The notes under the pieces: model-generated
Told to the model about the DNA's origin: nothing
Databases searched by the model: none
The model's input: only the letters and a program-made list of their open reading frames with translations
Shown: positions 1 through 8,108 of the stretch, piece by piece
Position numbering within the stretch: the first letter of the stretch is position 1
How the letters are laid out: every line of letters begins with the position of its first letter
Position numbers and translations under genes: made by a program
Source of the DNA: Thermoplasmata archaeon
GTDB taxonomy: Archaea > Thermoplasmatota > Thermoplasmata > UBA10834
Direction: 5' to 3'
Assembly: GCA_029864565.1 (NCBI GenBank)
Contig: JAOTTD010000017.1
Span: forward strand, 1 to 35,369
DNA: 35,369 nucleotides

Positions 1-195
1 GGCGTAGTACGGGGTAATGGCCATCCTCAAGTACTTCATAGAGTTGGCGATCTCCTCCCTCTCCGCATCGGTGAGGTTTATAACCTTGGCCAGCGTGTCG
101 ACATCGGTAATCCTGTTCCTCACCTGCCACTTCCAATCAGACCACTGCTTAGGGCTAACGTCCTTCCAGAGCGGAATGTCCTTGTACTTTCTCAT
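1..195 (-). CDS. kamA: Lysine 2,3-aminomutase, N-terminal part (cut by window edge)
   Basis: The reverse strand encodes 65 in-frame residues beginning at an ATG at 195. They contain WKDVSPKQWSDWKWQVRNRI and end in LRMAITPYYA, which match the N-terminus of the radical-SAM enzyme lysine 2,3-aminomutase (KamA/AblA). This family converts L-lysine to L-beta-lysine with PLP, SAM and a [4Fe-4S] cluster. In archaea the product is commonly acetylated to the osmolyte N-epsilon-acetyl-beta-lysine by AblB. The radical-SAM cysteines and PLP lysine lie outside the window, so catalytic competence cannot be judged. A GGAGGG ribosome-binding site lies 6-12 nt upstream of the ATG. Whether ablB follows cannot be seen. 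Identification rests on recalled family sequence. Confidence 0.87.
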   Translation of the reverse strand, partial: MRKYKDIPLWKDVSPKQWSDWKWQVRNRITDVDTLAKVINLTDAEREEIANSMKYLRMAITPYYA

Positions 196-230
196 GCTCG
201 GCCCTCCAAAGAGTCCCGTTTTTCTTGAGT

Positions 231-250
231 GTATATGATTTTCATATTTA
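231..250 (-). promoter_or_regulatory. Probable kamA promoter
   Basis: On the reverse strand this AT-rich stretch holds two TATA-like boxes, AAATATGA (243-250) and TCATATAC (231-238). They lie about 40-50 nt before the kamA ATG, which gives a short leader that includes the GGAGGG site at 201-207. Which box is used cannot be decided from sequence. Confidence 0.5.
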
Positions 251-292
251 GAGTAAGTGGAGGTTAGAGTAGGAAGAGGGATAGGCGCACTG

Positions 293-308
293 CCGGCCGC
301 GAGGCCGG
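293..308. repeat. GC-rich hairpin with GCGA loop
   Basis: CCGGCC (293-298) and GGCCGG (303-308) are perfectly complementary and enclose GCGA, a GNRA-type tetraloop if transcribed from the plus strand. It lies between kamA and the pseudogene in DNA with no open gene. It could be a relic RNA hairpin or chance; no function is assigned. Confidence 0.4.
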
Positions 309-360
309 TGAAGGCCCACTGCGCTTGCGCTGACGGGGAGGCGCATGGGGCGTCGTATCG

Positions 361-660
361 ACTATAGACGATGTGCGATTCGCCTTGCCAACAGAATATG
401 AGCTGTTTTCACGTATTTCCAGTTATTTCACTCTCGATGGGGCGATTATCCGACCTATCGATGTGGCTGGAGTCGGTTTAGTCGGTGACACTGGAATCAT
501 CGTTATAGAACTGGCTTCGGTCGATTATGTCGAGGACGAACTGCCTCGGACCTGAATCCTTTTGACCCTGGCGGCCGTGACCACTGTCGGCGTCGCCGCT
601 GCCATGAAGATGCGGAAGCCGAAGAATTCGCAGCCCTTGAGACTCAAAGAACCTCTTCCC
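361..660 (+). pseudogene. Decayed C-terminal copy of the downstream surface protein gene
   Basis: In one plus-strand frame this stretch reads ...YELFSRISSYFTLDGAI..., then VGDTGIIVIELASVDYVED, a TGA stop at 553-555, and then ILLTLAAVTTVGVAAAMKMR followed by KPKNSQPLRLKEPLP. The intact protein at 831-4325 ends with VGDAGVIVIDIS, then SPWVWILLIAIAL and GLKMRKPKAPQPMELE. The two therefore correspond across the last half-repeat, the membrane anchor and the basic tail. The in-frame TGA falls where the intact gene has a Trp codon (TGG), consistent with a single-base nonsense change. No signal peptide or upstream domains precede it, and an in-frame stop lies at 331-333. It is best read as the 3' remnant of a tandem duplicate. 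Residual translation from the GTG at 373 to 555 is possible but would lack the anchor. Confidence 0.72.
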
Positions 661-751
661 ATTGATTCATTCTCACTCTATCGAATGTGCCTGCGGCTCT
701 GCCACTCAGTCACATAAGGGTGGAAAAAGCGTCGGTTTTGGCGCTACTGAG

Positions 752-764
752 CATATATGTTATA
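752..764 (+). promoter_or_regulatory. Promoter of the 1164-residue surface protein
   Basis: CATATATGTTATAT is a strong archaeal TATA-like box. A start site about 25 nt downstream would give a leader of roughly 45-50 nt containing the TGGAGGG ribosome-binding site at 817-823. No other gene sits between the pseudogene and 831. Confidence 0.55.
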
Positions 765-830
765 TCCGCGAACCTACTGTAACCTTCCTGGGTAAATCCC
801 TACGGTCGGGGGAAACTGGAGGGCACAAGG

Positions 831-3800
831 ATGGCCAATTCGAGGGCAATTGTGATAATGACAAGTGTATTGCTAGTCATCTCACTGTTTTCTGCAGCTC
901 AGAATGTTGCGGCGTGGGAGAGCATTGATGACGGTTCCATCTCCGAGAGAATTGAAGACTCAGATGGGGATGGGAAGATCAATTCGCTCATCATAGATGT
1001 TCCAATAGTAGGCATCACCTGGCTAGGATATTCGACCTTATACTTGAGAGACTATCTCGAGATTGCTGCGGAACTCTGGAATAGCGATATGACGGAGTAT
1101 GTTAGCCATACGTCCGTGGAGTACGACATAGAAGAGTGGACGATTCTGGAGTCTGCCACAATACCCGTGAGCTTCTCGGGAAGGGACATATCTGCATCGG
1201 GCGTCGAAGGCCCATACCTGGCCATGATAGTGCTCACCCACTTCGTAGTATGGCGAGACTTTCCTGTTATTCCTGTTCAAGCAGAACAGGTTGACTGGGC
1301 AGCCTATACGATAACCGGGGATTACTCATTGTATGATTTCGAAATACCTGAACCATACGAGATGTTGGATTCATCCTACGAGACAATCGATGACGACGGC
1401 GATGGGCTCTGGGATTGGATCAGGGCTCATATGACCATTGATGTCCTCGATACGGAGTTGGTCACTGTGCAGTTGGAGCTGGAACCGGAATTCGGCTCAG
1501 ATGCCTCCATCATATACGGCGAGGAGCACGTGCTGACGGTTGGTGACTCTCAAACGCTGTCAGTCGATATTGACGGTCGCTTGATCAATGGATTCAACCT
1601 GAACGAAAAGAAGTACGCCATACGTGCTTCGATATCGACGACCGATGGATTCGACGCACACGACTGGATCATGACCGACTTCTTCGATGCCACCGATTTC
1701 GAGGATTACCCTGTATCCCTCGAAGGCGCAGTTGGGTGTGAGATGCTCGACGTGAATGATGACGGATTGACTGATTTCTTCAGGATATCGTACAATATCA
1801 CGGTTGACACCACCTCGAAGTACAGGATTCTTACATCCTTGCAGGACCCGAGCGACTATCTCGTGGTATCACCTGAAACCTTTGATGGATACTTGATGGA
1901 GGAGTACGAGGAGACCATTGTTGAGATAATTGACGCCTATTCAATTTACGAAACCGGCTTAGATGGGCCTCTTGATGTCGATATCCTAGAAATCCCCCTC
2001 GCCCATTCGAAATGGCCTGGGTACACAGAGATAACTGGCATTACCCTAGGGAACGGGACCACCGAAGACTTCGACCATGACGAGCTGAATCACCCAGCGC
2101 TGTTATCCATCTCTGGCTTCGTGAAGGACCAGTACGGCGAGGCGATACCGAGCGCCGATATGATGGTCTCAAGCAGCAATGACACGTGGTACTGGTCCGA
2201 AGTATATGTTAGCTGGACGGATGTGAACGGAGAATACACAGCTCTCGGACTCGTCCCTGGACAAGTTACCATACAAGTCGTAGCTGAGGGTTACTTGCCC
2301 CAGGAGATGGAAATTGACAATGTCGAAGAGGACATCTCGGGTGTGAACTTCACTCTTGAGGAGGACGGGCCCAGAGACTCAACGATTTCAGGCACGACTC
2401 TGGATAGGGAATGGAATCCGTTGGCTGATGTCGCTGTAATCCTGTTCATGAAGGACACCGTTCAGAGGTCCGCTCTGCTATACGGAATGACAGTATCGAA
2501 TGCCCTGGGGGAGTACTCGTTCGAAGTCAAAGAAGGCGATTACTTCATTGAGGCAGCGATGATCGACTCCACAGATCCCATGACTCTGGACTACACAGTA
2601 CTCTTGGGCGCTGGGACGGTGACGGTTGCGGAATCCGAAGTGGCACATCTGAATGTCACACTCAACATGACCGCTGACATCGACTCTGACATATACTCCT
2701 GCGATGTCGATCACATCGACCTGTCGTTCGAAGATTGGGAGAAAGGCGCGATGACCATTTCCTGTGCCTTCCCCGAATTGTCAAGTTTCATGCAGTTCGA
2801 ACTCCTGGTTGCGGACTTAGCCATGGGCGATGATGATGGGCTTGTTGACGAGGACGAAATCGAGGGATGGGACTTGAATCTGCAGATGATGGCAATGATG
2901 GATCTCGGCATGCCCCTCACAGCCGCCCAGTCAGGACTGTACTTCCTCGAATCGTTCTGCGTGGATGGAATCGGATATTCCACGCCTTCCGCCGAGGAAC
3001 TCGAATGCACGGGTCCAGACCTAACGGGTTCGGTGTGGGACTTGAGAGAGGATCTGCAAATCACGCTCAGCTTCGATGACATGCAATCGTATTGGGACGT
3101 TCCTGAAGAGGACACTCACAGAATGTACATCGAAGTGGACTATGCCGAAAACGATGGGAGTCCTCCGACGACGATCGACATCGGACCGCCATCGGGGTTC
3201 GTGCTTTTGTCATCAAACGGCCCCGACAACGTCTCCGTAGAGGGCACGAGTCACGTTACCATCATTCCTGGCGAATCCCCGGACTCTGAGAACCTCACCA
3301 GCGTCCTCGTCATGCTCGAGCTCACGAGCGCGACGACCGAAGAAACTGGTTCCATCTGGGGCACTGCAACCCTCCAGGATGAGCTCGACCACTCGGGAGT
3401 ACTTGTCGACCTCCTGAACGCAAACCTCGGTGTTATCAGTTCCGTAACAACGTACTCAACGGGCGAGTATGTGTTCCCCAACCTGGAGCCCGGAGACTAT
3501 CATGTGAGGGCGAGCATGACAGGCTACATTGACTCGTATGGGAGCGTGACCGTCAGCGAAGGCGTCTCATCAGATCTCAATATCGTCCTCTTGCCTGTCG
3601 GAACGGCCGTCGACGATTCGGGCATACAGGGAAGGATCGTCACCGAATCCGGCGCCTCGATTTCGGACGCCACTGTCAACCTATACAATCCATCAGATTC
3701 TGAGACTTCGATGATGACCGCGATTTCAGAATCGGACGGCATGATGGAATTCGAGGAGCTCCAGAGCGGCGAGTACAGGCTCGAAGTGTCCGCGGACGGG

Positions 3801-4325
3801 TTCCACAACGAGACTCTGTACATAGTGCTCAACGCCGGAGAGACGAAGGACATCGGCGATATCGCCCTCATATCGAGCATACCAGTTGGATACATAACTG
3901 GCGCTGTCGAAGACGCCGAGGGCGACCCGGTGACGGAAGTGACTGTGGAGGCCAGGCTCGCAGGCTCGGACGCCGTGATGGCCGAGAATGAGACGAAGTC
4001 GGATGGCTCGTTCGTCATCAGCGGGCTAGAGGATGGCGAATACAATCTGACGTTTATCTTTGACGGAGACATTGTCGCGTACGCGGACGTTGTCGTCGAG
4101 GACTCCGTCGGCGATGCTGGTGTCATCGTAATCGACATCAGCCAAGGAGACGCCGAGTCAGAGGACGATAGAGATTCACCTTGGGTGTGGATTCTGTTGA
4201 TAGCCATCGCCCTCGCGGCCGTGGCGGCTTTTGTCGGGCTGAAGATGCGCAAGCCGAAAGCGCCTCAGCCCATGGAACTTGAGCGGCAAGACGCTCCGAC
4301 GGAGGAGGGACCTCCTCTCCCCTGA
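831..4325 (+). CDS. Large secreted, membrane-anchored protein with carboxypeptidase-regulatory-like repeats
   Basis: The 1164-residue product starts with a signal peptide (about residues 1-28, ending AAQNVAAWE) and ends with a single membrane helix (about 1119-1141, PWVWILLIAIALAAVAAF) plus a short Lys/Arg/Pro tail. Most of the chain should therefore be outside the cell. Acidic loops of the D-x-D-x-D-G type (DSDGDGKIN, DDDGDGLWD, DVNDDGLTD, GDDDGLVDEDE) suggest Ca2+ binding. About five beta-sandwich repeats of the CarboxypepD_reg/Cna-B-like type (ISGFVKDQYGEAIPSA, ISGTTLDREWNPLADV, GRIVTESGASISDATV, ITGAVEDAEGDPVTEV) begin near residue 420. The ribosome-binding site TGGAGGG at 817-823 supports the ATG at 831. 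No catalytic domain is recognised; an S-layer, adhesin or surface-scaffold role is inferred. A decayed copy of its 3' end lies just upstream. Confidence 0.85.
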   Translation: MANSRAIVIMTSVLLVISLFSAAQNVAAWESIDDGSISERIEDSDGDGKINSLIIDVPIVGITWLGYSTLYLRDYLEIAAELWNSDMTEYVSHTSVEYDIEEWTILESATIPVSFSGRDISASGVEGPYLAMIVLTHFVVWRDFPVIPVQAEQVDWAAYTITGDYSLYDFEIPEPYEMLDSSYETIDDDGDGLWDWIRAHMTIDVLDTELVTVQLELEPEFGSDASIIYGEEHVLTVGDSQTLSVDIDGRLINGFNLNEKKYAIRASISTTDGFDAHDWIMTDFFDATDFEDYPVSLEGAVGCEMLDVNDDGLTDFFRISYNITVDTTSKYRILTSLQDPSDYLVVSPETFDGYLMEEYEETIVEIIDAYSIYETGLDGPLDVDILEIPLAHSKWPGYTEITGITLGNGTTEDFDHDELNHPALLSISGFVKDQYGEAIPSADMMVSSSNDTWYWSEVYVSWTDVNGEYTALGLVPGQVTIQVVAEGYLPQEMEIDNVEEDISGVNFTLEEDGPRDSTISGTTLDREWNPLADVAVILFMKDTVQRSALLYGMTVSNALGEYSFEVKEGDYFIEAAMIDSTDPMTLDYTVLLGAGTVTVAESEVAHLNVTLNMTADIDSDIYSCDVDHIDLSFEDWEKGAMTISCAFPELSSFMQFELLVADLAMGDDDGLVDEDEIEGWDLNLQMMAMMDLGMPLTAAQSGLYFLESFCVDGIGYSTPSAEELECTGPDLTGSVWDLREDLQITLSFDDMQSYWDVPEEDTHRMYIEVDYAENDGSPPTTIDIGPPSGFVLLSSNGPDNVSVEGTSHVTIIPGESPDSENLTSVLVMLELTSATTEETGSIWGTATLQDELDHSGVLVDLLNANLGVISSVTTYSTGEYVFPNLEPGDYHVRASMTGYIDSYGSVTVSEGVSSDLNIVLLPVGTAVDDSGIQGRIVTESGASISDATVNLYNPSDSETSMMTAISESDGMMEFEELQSGEYRLEVSADGFHNETLYIVLNAGETKDIGDIALISSIPVGYITGAVEDAEGDPVTEVTVEARLAGSDAVMAENETKSDGSFVISGLEDGEYNLTFIFDGDIVAYADVVVEDSVGDAGVIVIDISQGDAESEDDRDSPWVWILLIAIALAAVAAFVGLKMRKPKAPQPMELERQDAPTEEGPPLP

Positions 4326-4332
4326 CCGGCGT

Positions 4333-5436
4333 TCACTTCTCCTTCCAGGACATCAGCTTGCTCGCCGCGACAAAGACGACGACCGCGATAACGGCCAGCA
4401 CCGCGAGGTTGAGCAAGGCGCTTTCGCTGTTCGAATACACCATCGTGTCTCTGAGCCCCTCGTTCAGGTATGTCAGAGGGATCACCTTGGCGACCAGCTG
4501 GAGATACTCTGGCATCGAGTCCAACGGGAAGAACGCCCCGGACAGGAACATCATCGGGAAGCCGATGGCGTTCGCGACTGCGGCGCCGGATTCCGGGTCG
4601 CGGATGATCACGCCCAAGAGCATGCCCATGGATACGAACAGGAACGCCCCCGCCGCGATGAGCACAAAAGAAATAGGAGTCAGAGTGGTTTCCATGTCGA
4701 ACACCGCTCTCCCGATCGCATAGGTCATCACCAGCGAGGCGACTAAGAGCACCGTGAAGAATATGAACTTCGAGATGAGCCATTCCGACTTGTTTATCTT
4801 CGTGGTCGCAAGGAGCCTGAAATAGCCCCGGTTCCTGTACTCCGCGCATATCGACGTCATGGCGAACAACGAGTTTGTCATGACGGTGATGCCCACGACC
4901 CCCGGCAGGAAGAAGTCCATGTAGTTGAACTCCTCGGCTCCACCCTGACTCACTTGGTACGATACTAGCGGCTCTGCCTCGGTCAGGTTGTAGTTGAGGT
5001 AGGTGATTGCGGCATCCACCGCTCCAACCGCGACGCCGTATGTGCTGCGAGACGGGTCGCCGTAGATAGTCAAGCTCACTTGTCCAGTACCGTTTGCATA
5101 AAGCAAATCATCTATCCCTGTTGTGAAATCCGCAGGGATCACCAGTGCGAGAGGGAGCGAGTTGTCATCGATGTACTCGTTAATGTCCGCATTCACGGGT
5201 ATCGCTTCGATATCCACCAAGCCAGTCCCGTCGAGTATCTCGAGATAAACCTCGGAGTAGGGCCCATCGTCGAGGTTCTGAACAGGCAGGCTGACAGTGG
5301 CGACGTTGTCCCCCGAGAATATCGCGCCGAATATCAAGATAAGCAGAATAGGGAACGCAAACGCGAAGAACGGGCCTGAGACATTCCTGAGGTAGCCCTT
5401 GCCGAAAGCGACCATATCGGCCAGGATCCTGCTCAT
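4333..5436 (-). CDS. ABC-2 type transporter permease
   Basis: This 367-residue membrane subunit has the layout of ABC-2 exporters. An N-terminal helix (FAFAFPILLILIFGAIFSG) is followed by a roughly 130-residue extracytoplasmic region, then about five C-terminal helices including FFLPGVVGITVMTNSLFAM and the re-entrant motif GFPMMFLSGAFFPLDSMPEY. That last motif is typical of the drug/lipid/polysaccharide export family (DrrB/YhiH-like). Its ATG overlaps the stop codon of the ATPase gene by 4 nt (ATGA), so the two are translationally coupled and form one transporter. Substrate cannot be inferred. It runs convergently with the surface protein gene, separated by 7 nt. Confidence 0.9.
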   Translation of the reverse strand: MSRILADMVAFGKGYLRNVSGPFFAFAFPILLILIFGAIFSGDNVATVSLPVQNLDDGPYSEVYLEILDGTGLVDIEAIPVNADINEYIDDNSLPLALVIPADFTTGIDDLLYANGTGQVSLTIYGDPSRSTYGVAVGAVDAAITYLNYNLTEAEPLVSYQVSQGGAEEFNYMDFFLPGVVGITVMTNSLFAMTSICAEYRNRGYFRLLATTKINKSEWLISKFIFFTVLLVASLVMTYAIGRAVFDMETTLTPISFVLIAAGAFLFVSMGMLLGVIIRDPESGAAVANAIGFPMMFLSGAFFPLDSMPEYLQLVAKVIPLTYLNEGLRDTMVYSNSESALLNLAVLAVIAVVVFVAASKLMSWKEK

Positions 5437-6371
5437 TCCTGGAGCACCCCCTCGTCCATTTTCGTGCCCACGAGGCCAAGGAACACATCCTCGAGCGTCT
5501 GCCGTCGTGTGTACATATCCTTGACTGGGAGTTCTATTGATGACAACTTGGCGAATATCGTCCGCATCTCAGACGGATTCGCGACGGGAACCATCACGTC
5601 ACCGTTTGCCTCAGTGGCCTTGATTCCTCTCCTCGTTATCTCTGTCAGGCCGTTCATCCCAACGCCTTCGAGAACCACAACCGTCGTCTTGCCGAATCGC
5701 GATATGAGCTCGGAGGGACTGCCTCGCGCAATTATGTTGCCCCTGTGCATGATGGCCACATCGTCGGAGAGCTTCTCCGCCTCATCGAGGTAGTGGGTCG
5801 TGAGGAATACTGTCGTCCCGCGGCCTCTTATCTCCTCTATCAGCTTCCAGAGGTCACGCCTCGCCTTCGGATCCAGACCGGTGGTCGGCTCGTCGAGGAA
5901 CAGGAGTTCGGGATCGTTGATTAGGGACAAGGCGATGCCGAGCTTCCTCTTCTCGCCCCCAGAGAGTTTCTTGGACATGAGGTTCTTCCTCTCCGACAAC
6001 CCGACGATGTCCAGGAGCTCGGTGATGTCCGTCCTTGTCTTCCGCATGTCGAACAGCTTCGCCCAGTACTCCACGGCCTCGACCGGTTTCAGGTTGTCGA
6101 ACGGCTCGAAGTTCTGCGGCAGGATTCCCACCTTTCCGCGGATTCTTGCGTAGTTCTTCGTGGTATCGGTATCCAGAACCCTTATGTGCCCCCTTGTAGG
6201 CACGCGCAGACCTTCGAGGATCTCGACCGTCGTCGTCTTCCCAGCTCCATTCGGGCCGAGGAGCGAGAAGACCTGCCCACGGTCGATGGAGAAAGATACT
6301 CCGTCAACTGCCATTACGTCAGGTGGATATCTCTTGGCCAAATCCTCAACTTCGATGATTTTGTTCAGCAT
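5433..6371 (-). CDS. ABC transporter ATP-binding protein (DrrA-like)
   Basis: The 312-residue ATPase partners the permease encoded just after it. Visible motifs are Walker A GPNGAGKTT (about 39-47), Q-loop LPQN (about 84-87), signature LSGGEKRKL (136-144), Walker B LLFLDEPTTGLDP (156-168) and the H-switch TTHYLDEA. A C-terminal extension of about 90 residues is typical of the DrrA/CcmA branch of ABC-2 exporters. The start ATG at 6371 is supported by a GGAGGGT site 8 nt upstream and by a TATA-like ATAATATCC at 6421-6430. Energy coupling of export at the inner face of the membrane is established for the family; the cargo is unknown. Confidence 0.94.
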   Translation of the reverse strand: MLNKIIEVEDLAKRYPPDVMAVDGVSFSIDRGQVFSLLGPNGAGKTTTVEILEGLRVPTRGHIRVLDTDTTKNYARIRGKVGILPQNFEPFDNLKPVEAVEYWAKLFDMRKTRTDITELLDIVGLSERKNLMSKKLSGGEKRKLGIALSLINDPELLFLDEPTTGLDPKARRDLWKLIEEIRGRGTTVFLTTHYLDEAEKLSDDVAIMHRGNIIARGSPSELISRFGKTTVVVLEGVGMNGLTEITRRGIKATEANGDVMVPVANPSEMRTIFAKLSSIELPVKDMYTRRQTLEDVFLGLVGTKMDEGVLQE

Positions 6372-6420
6372 TCCAACAACCCTCCGACAGAGCTGTGACC
6401 ATCACATACCAATGCAGGCA

Positions 6421-6430
6421 GGGATATTAT
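6421..6430 (-). promoter_or_regulatory. Probable promoter of the first ABC pair
   Basis: The reverse strand reads ATAATATCCC about 50 nt before the ATPase ATG. This leaves a leader of roughly 25 nt that contains the Shine-Dalgarno sequence. Confidence 0.45.
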
Positions 6431-6492
6431 GATTGTTGCGTTGAGTTCCGCATCCTATCACATCAGGACCCAGGCATTCGTCCGACCATGAT

Positions 6493-6789
6493 CTACTGCC
6501 ATTTGTCCGATGGATAGGACGAGCGGCCGAAGTAGTATGCAACGAGTATCAGCGACGCTATGAACGTGAATAGGACCGTGAAGAAGAACACCACATAGCC
6601 CATTGTTCCAAACCTCGTTATCGACCAGCTTTGCCTGTCCACCCAGGGTATCAGAAAGTTGATGATTGCCGCGTCGAATACGAAGATGGCGATACTCGAT
6701 ACGGCGACTACCGCCCTCCTCCTTCTCCTCCTACCCCGTTCTTCCCGATAAGGAGAGGGATCCAGATCGTCTGTCACCTCGGCGCCCAT
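6493..6789 (-). CDS. Small two-helix membrane protein, function unknown
   Basis: The 98-residue protein has a very basic N-terminal patch (GRRRRRRAVVAV) leading into two hydrophobic helices (VAVSSIAIFVFDAAIINFLI and GYVVFFFTVLFTFIASLILV). The Arg cluster predicts a cytoplasmic N-terminus. I chose the ATG at 6789 rather than the TTG one codon earlier. A TATA-like box on the reverse strand (6809-6818, TTTGAATATG) lies about 25 nt before it and no Shine-Dalgarno is visible, so the mRNA is probably leaderless. I recognise no family. Adjacent genes are the zinc-ribbon membrane protein upstream and the ABC pair downstream, each with separate signals. Confidence 0.62.
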   Translation of the reverse strand: MGAEVTDDLDPSPYREERGRRRRRRAVVAVSSIAIFVFDAAIINFLIPWVDRQSWSITRFGTMGYVVFFFTVLFTFIASLILVAYYFGRSSYPSDKWQ

Positions 6790-6843
6790 CAAAGTCGTTA
6801 AGGGTGTTCATATTCAAAGGCTTCTCGCCATGGAGCGGGCGGG

Positions 6844-7338
6844 TCAGAGAACTTCCTGTTCTCTACTTCCTTCGTATCCCTTTGGCTTGAATTTGCGGCC
6901 ACATCCGGGACACCAGACGGCCCCTGGGCTTATTTGTCGTCCACAGTGCTCGCAGTAGTTCATCGCGCCAGCAGGCACCGGTGGTGTAGATGGTGCAGCC
7001 CACAACGATCTTGGTTCCTCCTTCACGAACAACAGACCGTATAGCACTATGATTGCACCGGCGGCCAGTCCGACCACACCGACTATCCTGACCGTGGAAT
7101 AGTAATCGCGCTGTTTGTCAAACTCTTCTTCGATAATGTCATTGTATGGATCATTGAATGGGAAGAAAGGGTCGAAATCATCGAGAACATCCTGGGCGCG
7201 CTCCAGATTACGCAGCTCAATAGACGACCAAAGAACGACCATGCCAGCTCCCAACATTACCGCAATCCCGACGACGATCAGCGCTTCCCTCAGATTACCA
7301 CCTATGTCATCGATATTGCGGACTCCGTATTTCATCAT
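6844..7338 (-). CDS. Membrane protein with C-terminal zinc ribbon
   Basis: The 164-residue protein has two membrane helices (about 18-40, ALIVVGIAVMLGAGMVVLW, and about 86-108, VRIVGVVGLAAGAIIVLYGL). An acidic loop separates them (FDPFFPFNDPYNDIIEEEF). A C-terminal zinc ribbon, CEHCGRQI...WCPGCGRKF (about 128-152), carries two CxxC pairs. The even number of helices places the ribbon on the same side as the N-terminus, most likely the cytoplasm. The ATG at 7338 is preceded by GGGAGA. Such zinc-ribbon membrane proteins are common and uncharacterised in Thermoplasmatota and methanogens, and no specific role is assigned. A second anchored zinc-ribbon protein lies at 12882-13742. Confidence 0.75.
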   Translation of the reverse strand: MMKYGVRNIDDIGGNLREALIVVGIAVMLGAGMVVLWSSIELRNLERAQDVLDDFDPFFPFNDPYNDIIEEEFDKQRDYYSTVRIVGVVGLAAGAIIVLYGLLFVKEEPRSLWAAPSTPPVPAGAMNYCEHCGRQISPGAVWCPGCGRKFKPKGYEGSREQEVL

Positions 7339-7420
7339 TATCTCCCTGACGGAAGAAGTGTCGCGCTCGTTGGACCCTTGAATGAGTGACCGCCAAAGGC
7401 CTTACGACAGGACATGGAGG

Positions 7421-7494
7421 TGGGGTAGGTCGGATTTGAACCGACGGCCTCATGCTCCCAAAGCACGTATCATGCCAAGCTAAACCACTACCCC
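7421..7494 (-). tRNA. tRNA-Pro (anticodon TGG)
   Basis: The reverse strand folds as a tRNA. The acceptor stem is GGGGTAG/CTACCCC (7 bp) with discriminator A at 7421. The anticodon stem is CGTGC/GCATG around the loop TTTGGGA, with anticodon TGG. The T arm is GTCGG-TTCAAAT-CCGAC. The D arm is weaker. The next bases after A73 read CCT, so CCA is not encoded and must be added post-transcriptionally. No intron is seen. A TATA-like GTTTTATCTC at 7531-7540 lies upstream. Confidence 0.93.
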
Positions 7495-7556
7495 GTAGCA
7501 GCCCTGGCGGTGAAGGGGATTGACAAGGCGGAGATAAAACTATTGGGTCAAGGCTC

Positions 7557-8108
7557 CTAAAGCAGACTCGGGAGCGAGTCGATGAACTTCTCCATCGCCC
7601 TCCCACGGTGCGACAGCTTGTTCTTCTCACCGGTGTCCATTTCCGCGTAGGTCATGGCATGATTCTCGTGGACGAATATCGGATCGTAGCCGAATCCGCC
7701 GCTCCCCTTCATTTCGTCGGATATAGAGCCCTTGGCGACGCCCTTGGCGATGAACGGTTCACCCGCGGGCGCCAGGAAGCCGATGCAGCATTCGAACCTA
7801 GCATCTCGCTGCTGGGCGCCCTCCATCAGGCGGAGAATTCCCTCGCAACCTAATGTCTTGAACGCGTACGAGGAATACACGCCCGGGAATCCGCCAAGGG
7901 AATCTATGAACAAACCTGAGTCGTCGATCATAATCGGACGGTCGTACTTGGAGACGAGCCAAAGCAGTCCGGGTATGATGGTTGACTCGAGTGACGAGGT
8001 CTGCAGCTCAGGATACGGCATCCTGAGATGGTCGAGTTCGAAACCATGCTCCGCCATCTGCTGAGATATCTCCATGAACTTTCCGTCGTTGCTGGTTGCG
8101 AAGGCTAT
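7557..8108 (-). CDS. rdgB: XTP/dITP pyrophosphatase (RdgB/HAM1 family), probably ATA-initiated
   Basis: This housecleaning enzyme hydrolyses dITP, XTP and ITP to monophosphates and pyrophosphate. Family motifs are present: DDSGLFIDSLGGFPGVYSSY, GSGGFGYDPIF and the C-terminal SHRGRA. The conserved N-terminal nucleotide-binding segment IAFATSNDGKF lies upstream of the first ATG (8075). That ATG start would delete it and leave a truncated enzyme of 172 residues. No ATG, GTG or TTG exists in frame upstream. The best-placed codon is ATA at 8108-8106, which overlaps the bud32 stop as ATAG and gives 183 residues, near the family length. An assembly or base-call error at the start codon remains possible. 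Family identity is certain; the start is inferred. Confidence 0.9.
   Translation of the reverse strand: MAFATSNDGKFMEISQQMAEHGFELDHLRMPYPELQTSSLESTIIPGLLWLVSKYDRPIMIDDSGLFIDSLGGFPGVYSSYAFKTLGCEGILRLMEGAQQRDARFECCIGFLAPAGEPFIAKGVAKGSISDEMKGSGGFGYDPIFVHENHAMTYAEMDTGEKNKLSHRGRAMEKFIDSLPSLL

Noticed and set aside
662-928. An 88-residue plus-strand open frame before the surface protein
   Set aside because: It runs across the promoter and into the signal-peptide region in another frame, has no ribosome-binding site and looks like chance.
3524-4252. A 242-residue open frame on the reverse strand inside the surface protein gene
   Set aside because: It is Ser/Thr/Met-rich low-complexity sequence produced by reading GA-rich codons of the opposite strand. 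The plus-strand frame has clear repeats and a membrane anchor, and no promoter or ribosome site supports the antisense frame.
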